A DNA stretch of 64,000 bases from Branchiostoma lanceolatum (GCF_035083965.1 NC_089730.1:19166742-19230741); one strand, 5' to 3'. Shown: positions 10,060 through 21,589, counted from the stretch's first letter. Program-made: numbers and translations. The notes: generated from the sequence alone by a model not told the origin.

Positions 10060-11125
10060 CATGGTAATTTTAGCTGTGAACAGTGTCCTCTCCGGTTCAC
10101 AAGTTTATCAGATAAAATGTAGCACATGAGTAAGAAGACAGCGGTGTAATAGAGACAACAACAACAAGTTAACAACACTTTATCATCACTTACTAGTAGT
10201 AGTCATATTTACTGCTTGTGTAATTACAGATATATGTAGAAGCCACAGCAAGATTTAACAAGGTGTATTAGATTCTATTAAATAAACACATTCAAAATAT
10301 GCATGAGCAGAGCACCAGATGTAAAGCAACAGACATAGCATGACACCCAAGAACTGAAGAAGCAGCCATCAATATTATAGTTTTATACAGCACCTTGTGA
10401 CCACATCTAGTGAAGAAATAGACACAAAACAGGGACAAGAACAACAGATATATCTATCAGACTTTTGATCAGCAATGGTTCTACAGCTGCTAGCATATTT
10501 TGCTGTTGTGCCTCAAGGAGTGTGTTTATTTCAGTAAGTACCCTTATGATAAACTTACGGCATTCATATGCATGCTCGCCTCCATAAATAATTTACGTTG
10601 TGTGGCTTCTCACCAAAATACAAACCTAGTTTTAAAGTACGTACAACTCTATAATAAACTTCGACAGTAGGAAGAGGTCTTACAACTCTGTTTTGTGACT
10701 AATTTGTGACGGGAAAATGATGTCATGAAGTAGTAAATATAATATTTTCTATTCAGCCCCCCTCCCCATAAAATTTGGGTGTGCAGTGGCTTCTCACCAA
10801 AATACAACGGTAGCTGTGACATACCACTCTAAAGCAAACTTTGACCGTAGAAAAATATCTTACCTGTTTGTTTATGAGGTTTCCGGACTAATACGAGACG
10901 GAGAAGCCTGCCAAATCAGGGTAAAATCGAGAAAGAAGATGCTCCAAACAAAAGTCAAAATGGCGGTCAAATTGAATAAAAGGTCAGAGGTCACCTCACA
11001 GATTAACTGTGCCTGACAACCCAGTTCCAAGTCCTGTCAATAGCCTCCGGCTTTGTTAATGTAAACAAGCTCGGATCGATTCAATTGCCCCGCCCTATAG
11101 ATAGGGCTAATGTATAAGACTATAT
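10060..11125. other. non-coding stretch with a diverged direct repeat
   Basis: No exon seen. GTGGCTTCTCACCAAAATACAA occurs at about 10600 and 10788, and similar sequence follows each (ACTCTA..., AAACTT(T/C)GAC, GTAG), so it is an old duplication with a spacing of about 190 bp. Confidence 0.45.
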
Positions 11126-11130
11126 TTAAA

Positions 11131-11190
11131 TGGCCTCCGTCGGTCAGTATTGACCATGGTAAAATCCTAATTCACATCAGCCCTAAAGAC
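11131..11190 (-). mobile_element. 3' end of a LINE (non-coding tail)
   Basis: Read on the minus strand this matches 41950-41998 base for base over most of its length (TTAGGATTTTACCATGGTCA, then CTGACCGACGGAGGCCA). There the same tail directly follows a LINE-type C-terminal Cys/His motif. Confidence 0.65.
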
Positions 11191-11377
11191 TGTAAGCAGA
11201 AGACTGTATAAGTTAGACTGTAAGCAAAAGAAGCCCACAAAATAGCCCACACATGTGCAATTTTCGACTCAAACTCAATTGAACCAAGGAGGTTTTATGT
11301 ACCTCCTTGATTAAACCACGTATGACCATATTCTCCGCAAAACTACGAAAACCACGCTCTCCTTTTTCAGCACTCGG

Positions 11378-11640
11378 TTCCAGTGCTGAAAGTGGCTTCA
11401 GCACTGGAAAACCAGTGCTGAGTTTAGTTCAGCACTAGAAAACCAGTGCTGAGTTTAGTTCAGCACTGGAAAACCAGTGCTGAGTTTAGTTCCGCACTGG
11501 AAAACCAGTGCTGAGTGGAGTTCAGCACTGGAGAACTCGACGTCAGCACTGGAAACCGAGTGCTGAGACAAGCTTCGGCTTGAAACCGAGTGCTGACAAA
11601 TATTCCGCTCTGGAAAACTAGTGCTGAGATACGTTACGGC
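11378..11640 (+). repeat. hairpin-motif tandem array 1
   Basis: About eight units of 34-37 bp. Each core is CAGCACTGG, then AAAA, then CCAGTGCTG, a 9-bp perfect stem with a 4-bp loop. The spacer is GAGTTTAGTT or similar. Sequence decay increases toward 11640. The same motif is amplified at 12186-12815. Confidence 0.85.
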
Positions 11641-11659
11641 GGTGACTTACTTGCGATTT

Positions 11660-12180
11660 TAAAACATAGTATTTTTCCGGGCTATTCACCGAAAAAATAC
11701 TTGATTGAAACTACTTATGTCAGTGTCCAGATGATACATCGTGTACAAAATCACAAATAAACTGCTGAACGTATGTCAGTGTCCAGATAAATCATCAGGA
11801 GATCGCAACCCATCACATCGAGGGCTATCAAGCACCATCCGACGCACCAACAGCCATGACAGATCTAATCTTTCTTGAGATTCAGCGTCGGCTCTTCGAG
11901 TAGAATATCAGAACCACCGGCCCTTTTCAGGACCACCCAAATCTCTCCCAAAAGAGCTGTATCGCACATCACAATCACGAAACAAAGATACAACTTATGA
12001 CCAGAAAGAAAGAAATAAAGTTGTTTATTTATAACACATCCCTCATACCTATATCTACTATACAATTACACAATGAACAAAATGACAAAATTGTGTCGGA
12101 ATAAAGTTGGTCATTGTTTATTCTAAATGAATCACAAAGTAAGTAAGTTCAAGTGACCATGCGGCACTTCTTACGACTAA
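11660..12180. other. spacer between the two hairpin arrays
   Basis: It contains TATGTCAGTGTCCAGAT twice (about 11718 and 11773). No exon seen. Confidence 0.4.
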
Positions 12181-12185
12181 TACTT

Positions 12186-12815
12186 CTCTCAGCACTGGTA
12201 AGAAAAACGTTCCAGTGCTGAATACACACTTCAGCACTCGTTTTCTAGTGCTGAGTTTTTTTTAGCACTCGTTTTCCAGTGCTGAGTTTTTTTCAGCACT
12301 CGTTTTCCAGTGCTGGGCATTTTTCAGCACTCGTTTTCCAGTGCTGAATTGTCCCCGAGCACTGGTAAATCCAGTGCGGAAAGCGTGGCTTTTGTACATC
12401 AGCACTCGGTTACCAGTGCTGACGGCGGTTTCAGCACTGGTTACCAGTGCTGAATGACCTTTGACATGACCCGTGACCTGGCACCGCCGCTCTGTCGCGC
12501 ATTCAGCACTGGTAACCGAGTGCCGAACTCCATTCAGCACTGGTAACCGAGTGCCGAACTCCATTCAGCACTGGAAAACGAGTACTGAGACAAGTTTCAG
12601 CACTGGAAAACGAGTGCTGAAAGAAACTCAGCACTGGAAAACAGCGATTCAGCACTGGAAAACGAGTGCTGAACTTTCTTCAGCACTGGAAAACGAGTGC
12701 TGAACTTTCTTCAGCACTGGAAAACGAGTGCTGAACTTTCGTCAGCACTGGAAAACCAGTGCTGAGGCCGATTCGTCCGTTGATTCAGCACTGGAATACC
12801 AGTGCGGAAGGCGTG
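12186..12815. repeat. hairpin-motif tandem array 2, itself an inverted repeat
   Basis: The first half (12186-12440) carries the motif in one orientation (CAGCACTCG-TTTT-CCAGTGCTG). The second half (about 12500-12810) carries it in the other (CAGCACTGG-AAAA-CGAGTGCTG). The whole array can therefore fold on itself as well as unit by unit. Unit length is about 33-36 bp. Confidence 0.85.
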
Positions 12816-12830
12816 GTTTTCGTAGACTTG

Positions 12831-12959
12831 CATATTCTCCAAGCAGATGTTTCAGTCGAGTAGGGTAGGAGTGTCCAGGATTTTTGACGTCTGTTTCCCT
12901 GGTAAAAAATCCCGGACACTCCTACCCTACTCGACCGAAACCTCTGCTTGGAGAATATG
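12831..12959. mobile_element. foldback MITE (CTCCAAGCAGA family), copy A
   Basis: A near-perfect palindrome of 129 bp with arms of about 55 bp and a loop of about 18 bp around 12890. The ends read CATATTCTCCAAGCAGA and its complement. The family, with ends TAATCTCCAAGCAGATCT, recurs at 39720-39846, 44801-44904, 47337-47463 and 61871-61975. Confidence 0.85.
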
Positions 12960-13024
12960 AACAACGCGGACGAACAGCAGTATGACGTCACATTCATTCT
13001 CACTATTGGTACACCAGCATTCAA

Positions 13025-13912
13025 ATCTTAAAATTAGTTCAGACAAGATACAATGATTACAGCAATATAACCTCCTTGATTACAGGTGTCTACTACTCGC
13101 TACTTTGAAAAGCAATATGCTTCACTTCAAATCGAGGATGACTGCTTTACCTCTTTTCAGGAATGGCAATAGATTAGACTCAAAATTGGCCAAAATCTTA
13201 TCTATTTTTTATCTTATCATTTTCTGTAATCCCCCGACAGGTTTAGAAATGGACGACCACCACGTATGCCAACATGTAACAAGGGCAACAAAAGAGAAGA
13301 CAACAAATCAGGATTGAAAATGGCACAAATTTATAACTATCAATCAATGAGCCTATTTGGTTTGAATGCAAACATATATGTCAGTTCACTTCAAGGTGAA
13401 CATTTACTGTACATGATTTCTTGGTAGCTAACTGTGAAAAAAGCTGAGTATTTTTTGTATGTCGTTTTGCGGTAAATAACACAAGACAAAGTCAGATGAT
13501 GGTAATGTTACATGTTATATATATTCATACAATCACATGTGATAACAGACTGTTAATCATGTACAAAAGCGATAGGGGCTGTCAGATTACGCAAGTCCCC
13601 AGATGCTACTGAAATTGATAGATAAACTTGGAGCAGAATGTCATTATTTTCAAACCATAAGAAAATGATTTTCAGGTGTGGTTTACGAAGTCATGGGAAG
13701 AATATCATGTCTAAAGAACATATACATGTACATATTGTATTTGTGATACCCATTTTTCACATTATCCCTTTCAGAAGGTTACATTCAATAATCAATTCCT
13801 AACTCAAGTAACTGCAACAATCTCTTGAAACATACTGTTTACTACGAAAAGCCTTCATCACATTACTCATGAATACATGCACTGGTTTCATACCAGAGTG
13901 TATAAACATTTG
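13025..13912. other. 3' flank of the second zinc-finger gene
   Basis: AT-rich sequence, probably 3' UTR of the gene at 13913-16321. No exon or clear minus-strand AATAAA was found. Confidence 0.35.
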
Positions 13913-16321
13913 TCACTTGACATTCTCTACCTTAATTTCCTGTGTACCATAGAAGTCATACAAGTCACCATCATGGTCATGATCAATTTCATCTTCATTA
14001 TCCTCCTCTAGATATACTTCTTCCTCCTCCTGCTTATTGTCATCAAGATCACTATAATTTTCAATGTCCTCATCCTCACTACTACTACTACTACTAGTAT
14101 CCTCATCATCACTCTTCTTCTGGAATGTTTTCGACCTGTTATTTCGGTTCCCCCTGCTGTAACAACTTGGGTTCCACTTGTAATATGGATTCTCTTGATG
14201 TTTTGCCATGTGGCGCTTCAGATACTGTTTACTGACCGTCCTCATCTCGCATTTGTCACACTCGTAGTACTTGGCCGGATTGTGGGTGGCGATGTGAAGG
14301 TCGATGGTGTGTTTCCGTGCAGCGGAAAAGTCGCAGTAGTCACAATGGTAGGGTTTCTCACCCGTGTGTCTTCTCATGTGTACGGTCAGGCTTTTGTTAT
14401 TCGCTGTCCTGAATCCACACTCATTACACTTGTAGGGTTTGTGACCTGTGTGTTTAGCCATGTGCAGGTCTAAACAGTTTTTGTGTGCAGCAGAGTAGTC
14501 ACACTGGTCACACTTATATGGTTTTTCACCGGTATGTTGCCTCATATGATGAGTTAGGGTGGATTTGTGTGCACACCTGTGCCCGCATACATCACACAGG
14601 TAGGGTTTCTCACCCGTGTGTCTTCTCCTATGGATAGCAAGTTTATGCCTATCATTGGCTGTGAATCCACAGTCTTCACACGTGTAGGGTTTCTCAACAC
14701 TAGAACCGAGTCCTCGCTCAACACTAGAATGTGCATCTCGCTCATGCTTGTTCAGTGCAGAAGGTGGGAGGGCGGCGTAAGTGTGGTCCGAGATGTCGGG
14801 CCTTACGCTCGTGTGCTCACTAAGATGAAGAGATAGAGTCTGTCTGTCTTGAGTCAAGAACCCGCACTCCCCACACATGTGATAGTCTTTCTTATCCGTG
14901 TGTGTGTCGCTCTGGTCTTCCAAGCTGTCTTCGACAGGAATGTCACTCTGATGTTTCCCAACGGTGTGTGTTGCCTTGTGTTGCTCCAAAATGTCTTTAC
15001 ACGATGTAGAAAAATCACACTCCTCACAGTTGTAGTAAACTAGTTCTCCGGTGTGCGTTGTCCTGTGCTTAAGTAACTGAGAGCTGTCTGCTGTTCTGAA
15101 GCCACACCAACACACATAGGGCTCTGTGTGTTTCAGCATGTGTTTGTCCAAGACGTATTTCTTAGCTGAAGCATAACCGCAATGATCACACTTGTAGGGG
15201 AAACTATCAACTGTGTGCGTCATCATATGCGTGGATAGCTGGGACTTATAGTCACACTTGAAGTCGCAGTGTTCACATGAGTAGACGTAAGGTTTGAAGT
15301 CCATGTGTTTGAGAACATGCTGATGTAAATCCTGTTCTGACAATGTGGAAAAGCTGCAAACCTCGCACTTGTAAAAATTGAAGCTGTATAGTTTGGCACC
15401 AGAGTGAAGAGTTTTGATGTGTCTGTCTAAATCGCTTTTACAGATAAAACAAGAGTTACATTGGTCACATTTGTAGGGTTTTTCAGCTGTGTGTGTTTGA
15501 ATATGTGTGGATAGCTGGGATTTATAGTCACACCTGAAGTCGCACTGTCCACATGAGTATATGAAAGGTTTGTAGCCTGTATTTTCACCTGAATGATCTG
15601 TCATAGGTTGTGAAATGTTGGGTTTGTCAGTAGAGTGAGTTGTCATGTGTTTGTCTAAATTCTTTTTACAGGCAAAACGAGTGTCGCACAAAAAACATTT
15701 GTAGGGTTTTTCCCCAGTGCACACTCTAACATGCTCTGTAATGATGCCCATGTAGGTGGATGTAAAGCAACACCGAGAACACTTGTAGACTTTTCCAGTC
15801 GAATCACCCGAGGGCTGTGCATCCATGAGTTCTAGCATAGTCTTGCCCACCTGATCTGTAGGAACATGTTGTTGCACTGAGGCCGTGGTAGAGCCTACAC
15901 CAAGCATCTCCTCATCATGTGGACTCTCAGACATGTCACAGCTATTAGGGTTTTTGTCTGTATGTTTTCTCAAGTGTACAGAGAAGTTTTCCAGACAACT
16001 CGTGCTGTATCCGCATTCCTCACAAAGGTGGCAAGCCTGGGTAGAGCCTTCACTGTGGGTCTCCTCACATGGACTCTCCTCTTCCTTGTCCTCCTGCCTT
16101 CCTGTGTCTGTTGTCTGGTTTTCTGTGCTGTTTATCCTATAACCAGACTGAGTAGTGCCTTCACAGTGGGTTTCCTGATAGTCATACATGTATGGACTCT
16201 CCCTTTTCTCTTCCTGTTGCCTTCCTGCGTCTGTTGTCTGGTCACCTCCACTGTTTATCTCAGGATGTTCAGTCGGCAGGAACACCACGGCAACAGGGAA
16301 AATACTGTCTGGCTCCTCCAT
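13913..16321 (-). CDS. C2H2 zinc-finger protein, about 17 fingers with acidic tail
   Basis: The 802-residue frame begins MEEPDSIFPVAVVFLPTEHP and carries a Gln/Glu/Thr-rich N-terminus of about 105 residues. About 17 C2H2 fingers in loose groups follow. Several are unusual: one has CxC spacing (YVCWCGF), and one ends HVRVC, giving a CCHC ligand set. Two near-identical modules (CDFRCDYKSQLSTH and CDFKCDYKSQLSTH) show internal duplication. The C-terminus is a Ser run and a strongly acidic stretch (EDEDIENYSDLDDNKQEEEE), a possible activation or histone-binding tail. The ATG at 16321 lies 11 bases downstream of a splice acceptor (CCCTCAG), so a non-coding exon lies upstream. DNA binding is expected; no target can be named. 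It is paralogous to the gene at 8154-9746 on the same strand. Confidence 0.88.
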   Translation of the reverse strand: MEEPDSIFPVAVVFLPTEHPEINSGGDQTTDAGRQQEEKRESPYMYDYQETHCEGTTQSGYRINSTENQTTDTGRQEDKEEESPCEETHSEGSTQACHLCEECGYSTSCLENFSVHLRKHTDKNPNSCDMSESPHDEEMLGVGSTTASVQQHVPTDQVGKTMLELMDAQPSGDSTGKVYKCSRCCFTSTYMGIITEHVRVCTGEKPYKCFLCDTRFACKKNLDKHMTTHSTDKPNISQPMTDHSGENTGYKPFIYSCGQCDFRCDYKSQLSTHIQTHTAEKPYKCDQCNSCFICKSDLDRHIKTLHSGAKLYSFNFYKCEVCSFSTLSEQDLHQHVLKHMDFKPYVYSCEHCDFKCDYKSQLSTHMMTHTVDSFPYKCDHCGYASAKKYVLDKHMLKHTEPYVCWCGFRTADSSQLLKHRTTHTGELVYYNCEECDFSTSCKDILEQHKATHTVGKHQSDIPVEDSLEDQSDTHTDKKDYHMCGECGFLTQDRQTLSLHLSEHTSVRPDISDHTYAALPPSALNKHERDAHSSVERGLGSSVEKPYTCEDCGFTANDRHKLAIHRRRHTGEKPYLCDVCGHRCAHKSTLTHHMRQHTGEKPYKCDQCDYSAAHKNCLDLHMAKHTGHKPYKCNECGFRTANNKSLTVHMRRHTGEKPYHCDYCDFSAARKHTIDLHIATHNPAKYYECDKCEMRTVSKQYLKRHMAKHQENPYYKWNPSCYSRGNRNNRSKTFQKKSDDEDTSSSSSSEDEDIENYSDLDDNKQEEEEVYLEEDNEDEIDHDHDGDLYDFYGTQEIKVENVK
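14042..14100 (-). repeat. coding (TAC/TAG) trinucleotide run
   Basis: The run ACTACTACTACTACTAGT at about 14082-14098 encodes the Ser stretch of the acidic tail in the zinc-finger protein. Its length may vary between alleles. Confidence 0.5.
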
Positions 16322-16384
16322 CGTTCTACAGACTGAGGGAACAGGAAAAATTAGAAGATGGTCTGCAAGTACTTTTTATACTAC

Positions 16385-16543
16385 CCTGGGAGACCAGACC
16401 CTGTAATTCGGCGCGCGTAGTACATGCTACCCAAGATCCCCCACTGCACGCGTGCGCGCCAAAACTTTAAATTTACCCGTGGTGGGGTATCGCGGGTACA
16501 GCAAGTCCTGCACATGTCGACTCACAGGGTCTGGTCTTCCAGG
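16385..16543. mobile_element. MITE-like element with 20-bp inverted ends
   Basis: CCTGGGAGACCAGACCCTGT at 16385-16404 is inverted at 16524-16543 (one mismatch). The interior is CpG-rich (GGCGCGCGT, CACGCGTGCGCGCC). No target duplication is evident. It lies just upstream of the acceptor of the zinc-finger exon, so it may be intronic or overlap the promoter. Confidence 0.6.
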
Positions 16544-16559
16544 CCGGTATTTTTGTACC

Positions 16560-17455
16560 TATCAGCTGTCATTGCTACCATACATGTATCTTTCCAACCC
16601 ATTCCAATTATTCTAGAAATGTTATTTGGATTCCAATGGCTTTCTTTCATTATCCGCGAGCTTCTTACTGAATAAAATCATCAATTATCCATCATTTGTT
16701 TGTCAAATATAATGGTGTAATTGACAAGGTCTGGTGGAAAAGGAGGAATGCAGTCAGAATCATGGGACCATCAGACTGTGAAGAAATCATACTAATCAAT
16801 AATATTATTAATCTGAAATCAAATCTGCCTTATTTCCCGTTTCTTTTGATTGGAAAAAACAACAACTTTGAATTTGATTTATCATAAGTTCACAAAAGTT
16901 CAAAATCAAAATAACTAACGTGTGTTTTGCTAAACCCTTCCAGCACTTACAAGAAGTGTCCTACATATTCTGTACTTGTATTACATCTTAATATTTTGTG
17001 CATACATGTATATGAAGTAACTTTTACGCCCCCCTCCCTCTTCCGAACCAAGTTATTTTCCATTTTCCAAAACATCCCCCAGATTTTAACTTATTGATGT
17101 GCTAGCACGAAACCGTGAGTGTTGGTAGTATCTCAAGAACTTACCTGGTGACCTGTTATATTTCCAAGTAGACACTTTGCTGAAGTACGTTGAAAATCTT
17201 GGTTTTAGTTTGCGAAAAAAGAATTTCTCAAATCAAGATGGCTGCAAGAACACATAAGGTCAAAGGTTAGAGCGTGCAATTATAACAAATTGTACTAGGG
17301 GTCGCTTCTTGATCAGCTTTGAAATCAATCCTTTCAACCATTTACGGCGGGTAAAATCATTTTATTCAGAAATCACATGAATAAATTTTGTTCCTTTTTA
17401 CTAGTACTTTCGGGCATATTAGAGTTGCTACAAAAACGAATAATATTTTTAACTG
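16560..17455. other. non-coding stretch
   Basis: No exon, tRNA or clear repeat seen. AT-rich, with a C-rich run near 17030. Confidence 0.4.
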
Positions 17456-17518
17456 AGAATCCCTACCTATAACTGTGACGGTACTTGGACCGTTCCAAGA
17501 TGGCGGGCTAATAATACC

Positions 17519-17630
17519 TGTTACGCGCCGATTTGAGGCACAAGACATGGTCACGTAAAAACTCAATAGATCTCGCACGAAAGGCCAAATCATGCATATA
17601 AATGTGTCCCTGTAATGTCAAGAAGCTTGT
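17519..17630 (-). repeat. left arm of a long inverted repeat
   Basis: Read on the minus strand this matches 21590-21693 read on the plus strand (ATGCATGATTTGGCCTTT, GAGTTTTTACGTGACCATGT, CTTGTGCCTCAAATCGGCGC). The arms face each other across the satellite island. The right arm lies immediately upstream of the C6orf136 start codon. Confidence 0.8.
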
Positions 17631-18119
17631 CTAAGCTCCTGCGATACACTTGGAGATCCAAATATAATTTTCGAACGAGATTTGCACACTCAAAGTTAGC
17701 CCCAAATGAGCCTTCTTGTGTTAAATTCTGTCGTAGATTTCGCACTGCATGGGGGTTTCCGTGCTACCGTTTCAGCATTATCAGGCGTAATTTACTTCCG
17801 GGTCGTAGCAGAAGGGCTTGCGGCCGAACACCGAAGTGTGGTCAATCTTCACGTTCTATCCAAAGATATGTTAGAATACTTTTCTTATTTTAGAATTTGT
17901 CATGCAGTGCAAATAAACAAATGTAACCGGCTCCTTACTGGGCGCCCAGTACGGAACCGACGACACCTACCGGGCATACGTCACCTTAAGTGTCTGTGCT
18001 CGCTGCGGTAAGCTTGTACGTATATGCTCAGAAGCAGTTGAGACATAGGGGGCTGAGTTCCGGGAAAAGTTGGAGAAGCCCAAAGAAGACGGTGGCTTCG
18101 GCACTCTGGAGGCAACCTT

Positions 18120-20240
18120 CATGAAAGCAGACCCAATTCTAAAATGAAAGAATTTTCCGTTTGACGTCCGTGCCTATATGGGTGTACACACGCCCTTGAA
18201 AAAGCAAGGTTGAAATTGGGTCTATGGAATGACCCAATTCTAAAATGAAAACTTTTACGTTTGACACCCGTGCCTATATGGGTGTACACACGACCTTGAG
18301 AAGCCAAGGTTGACATTGGGTCAATGGAATGACCCAATTCTAAAAAGAAACTTTTCCATTTGACGCCCGTGCCTATATGGGTGCACACACGCCCTTGAGA
18401 AGCCAAGGTTGACATTGGGTCAATGGAATGACCCAATTCTAAAATCAAAACTTTTCCGTCCTACGTCCGTGCCTATATGAGTGTACGCACGCCCTTGAGA
18501 AGGCAAGGTTGACATTGGGTCAATGGAATGACCCAATTCAAAAAAAGAAAAACTTTTCCGTTTGAGTCCGTGACTATATGGGTGTACACACGCCCTCGAG
18601 AGGGCAAGGTTGAAATTGGGTCAATGGAATGACCCAATTCTAAAATGAAAACATTCCGTTTGACGTCCGTACCTATATGGTTGTACACACTACATTGAGA
18701 AGCCAAAGTTGAAATTAGGTCCATGGAATGAACCAATTCTAAAATCAAAGACTTTTCTGTCCTACGCCGTGCTTATGTTGGTGTACACACGCCCTTGAGA
18801 AGCCAAGTTTGAAATTGGGTCAATGGAATGACCCAATTCTAAAATGAAGTACTTCTCCATTTGACGTCCGTGTCTATATGGGTGTACACACGCCCTTGAC
18901 AAGCCAAGGTTGAAATTGGGTCAATGGAATGACCCAGTTCTAAAATGAAAACTTTTCCGATTGACGTCCGTGCCTATATGAGTGTACACACGCCCTTGAG
19001 AAGACAAGGTTGAAATTGGGTCAATGGAATGACCCAAAATTCTATAATGAAAACTTTTCCTTCCTACGTCCGTCCCTATGTTGGTGTACACACGCCCTTG
19101 AGAGGGCCAGGTTGAAATTGGGTCAATGGAATGACCCAATTCTATAATCAAAGACTTTTCTGTCCTACGCCGTGCCTATGTTGGTGTACACACACACTTG
19201 AGAAGGCAAGGTTGAAATTGAGTCAATGGAATGACCCAACTCTAAAACTTAAACTTTTCCGTCCTACGTCCGTGCCTATATGGGTGTACACACGCCCTTG
19301 AGAAGCCAAGGTTGACATTGGGTCAATGGAATGACCCAATTCTAAAATGAAAACTTTTCCGTTTGACGTCCGTACCTATATGGGTGTACACACGGCCTTG
19401 AAAAGGCAAGGTTGACATTTGGTCAATGGAATGACCCAATTCTATAATGAAAACTTTTCCGTCCTACGCCCGTGCCTATGTTGGTGTACACACGCCCTTG
19501 AGAAGCCAAGGTTGACATTGGGTCAATGGAATGACCCAATTCTAAAATGAAAACATTCCGTTTGACGTCTGTGCCTATATGGGTGTATACACGACATTGA
19601 GAAGCCAAAGTTGACATTGGGTCTATGGAATGAACCAATTCCAAAATGAAGTACTTTTAAGTTTGACGTCCGTGCCTATATGGGTGTACACACGGCCTTC
19701 AGAAGCCAAGGTTGACATTAGGTCAATGGAATGATCCAATTCTAAAATTAAAACTTTTCCGTCCTACATCCGTGCCTATATGGGTGTACACACGCCCTTG
19801 AGAAGGCAAGGTTGAAAATGGGTCTATGGAATGACCCAATTCTGAAATGAAGTACTTTTAAGTTTGACGTCCGTACCTTTATGGGTGTACACACGCCCTT
19901 GAGAAGGCAAGGTTGAAAATGGGTCTATGGAATGACCCAATTCTATAAACAAAGACTTTTCCGTTTGACGTCTGTACCTATATGGGTGTACACACGCCCT
20001 TGAGAAGCCAAGGTTGACATTGGGTCCATGGAATGACCCAATTCTTAAATAAAAGACTTTCCGTTTGACGTCCGTGCTTATATTGGTGTACACACGCCCT
20101 TGAGAAGGCAAGGTTGAAATTGGGTTAATGGAATGACCCAATTCTAAAATGAAAACTTTTCCGTCCTACGTCCGTGCCTGTAGGGGTATGAACACGCCCT
20201 TTAGAATGCACGGTTGAAATTGGACCAGTGTATATAAACA
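18120..20240 (+). repeat. satellite array, about 20 units of about 101 bp
   Basis: Each unit holds a small palindrome (TTGGGTCA, ATGGA, TGACCCAA), then AAAACTTTTCCGT, GACGTCCGTGCCTATATGGG, TGTACACACGCCCTTGAGAA and GCCAAGGTTGA. About 20 copies of the TGTACACAC segment can be counted between 18177 and 20090. Two unit subtypes alternate irregularly (TTTGACGTCC...TATATGGG and CCTACGCC...TATGTTGG). The array has no maintained reading frame. Confidence 0.92.
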
Positions 20241-20479
20241 ATCCCTTAAGAGTGCAAAGTTGAAACCGCTTCAAAGGATCGCAACAGTTCGGACATAAAA
20301 GAATTGTCCGTCCTAAGTGGGTGTATAACCAACGAGGCATATGATAAAAAAAGTCAATCTTCCCCCATGACCTCTGCTTGGAAAGTAGGTTATATGGGTA
20401 TAAATTACACAAAAGCCACTAAGAGTGCAAAAAACATTCCGTCCTTATAGTGTACGACCGTAAGTTCCTAACAATGAAA

Positions 20480-20690
20480 ACTCACACGTATGGAATAGAA
20501 CTTACAAACTTTTCCAAACAAGAGTTTCCCGTCTTAAGTTAGCGGATAGAACCCGAACCCGCAATTCTAAACGTTCTTAAGGAACGCTCTTAGCTATGAT
20601 TTTCAGGGTATAAGAGCTGAAAACAGTGTAAACTAGAAAGTGTGTTAGGACATTATATCCAATGCCCTCGTTCTATTGACGCAATTTAAC
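20480..20690 (+). repeat. direct repeat, copy 1 (flank of the satellite)
   Basis: It shares with 21080-21270, in the same order: CTTAAGTT-GCGG-TA-AACCCG, AACG.TC..(A)GGAACG, TATGATT...AGGGTATAA, AACTAGAAAGTGTG, ACATTATAT(C/A)CAATGCC. Confidence 0.65.
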
Positions 20691-20699
20691 CTTGCCATC

Positions 20700-20928
20700 T
20701 TAAACCCCCGTCACAAATCAAGAATTAAGCTCGGCCGACGTGTCGGCGAGCTCCAAATGGGTATTTTCGGCCGAAGGACGGTCGACGTCCTGTCGATTAC
20801 GCGGGCTTCGGTCGATTTTTAGAAATCAAATTGATCCAAATATGCTCGGGCGATTTTGAAATTCGGCGAGCTTTGGGCGATCTACGAATTCGGCCGACGC
20901 TCGCATGAATATTGACGCCGGCTTAAGG
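20700..20928. repeat. CpG-rich interspersed segment
   Basis: It contains many CGGCCGA/TCGGCGAG words between CCCGTCACAAATC and GACGCCGGCTT. It separates two copies of the direct repeat and looks like an inserted non-autonomous element, but clear terminal repeats were not found. Confidence 0.4.
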
Positions 20929-21060
20929 GCGTGTGTACACCCATATGGACGTAGGACGGAAAGTTTTCCTTTTAGAATTGGGTCATTCCATTGACCCAAT
21001 TTCAACCTTGCCTTCTAAAGGGCGTGTGTACACCCATATAGGTACAGACGTGAAACGGAA
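20928..21060 (-). repeat. inverted satellite units
   Basis: One complete and one partial copy of the 101-bp unit in reverse orientation (GGGCGTGTGTACACCCATAT twice, with GGGTCATTCCATTGACCC between). With the main array they form a large foldback. Confidence 0.85.
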
Positions 21061-21079
21061 AAGTATTTTAAGTATGTTA

Positions 21080-21290
21080 TAGAACACTTACGAAGTTTTG
21101 CTAAAGAACAGTATCAAACCTGTCTTAAGTTGGCGGGTATAACCCGTTTGATAATGCAATCTTAACGATGTCAACGGAACGGTTTTAAGTTATGATTCGG
21201 AGGGTATAAAAGCCACAAGTTTTAACAGTATAACTAGAAAGTGTGCCAGAACATTATATACAATGCCATCGTTACTTTAAAACGTGTACT
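21080..21290 (+). repeat. direct repeat, copy 2
   Basis: Partner of 20480-20690; see that entry for the shared words. Confidence 0.6.
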
Positions 21291-21589
21291 GGGCCGCCTC
21301 CTTGCGCGCTTCCCGCCCGAACACAGTCAACTGTCATCAGAATCAACACGAAACATTTCTTTTGCTTTGTCTTGCCAGTATTCTGCGTCACGCTGAGTGT
21401 GACCCGGAAACAGTGGAGTGTCGCCCTCAAACCACATGCCGCGAAACCCCCATATGGTGCGTTCTTGGTCCGGAGTGTAATACTTAAACCATAGGGAAAA
21501 CCTTGGAAAATGGGTCATCTTTAACTCGAGAAATCTTGCTTCTTGGAGAAGTTTAGATACCCCGCTTTATTGCAGGGGCTTGAGGAACG

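Noticed and set aside
11378-12815. CRISPR-like array of palindromic repeats
   Set aside because: Animal genome, units are contiguous with no unique spacers of constant length, and no cas genes.
18119-20412. Minus-strand open frames across the satellite (GHSIDPMSTLASQGRVYTHI repeats)
   Set aside because: The frame is interrupted and shifted between units as expected for non-coding satellite; it simply reflects the repeat unit.
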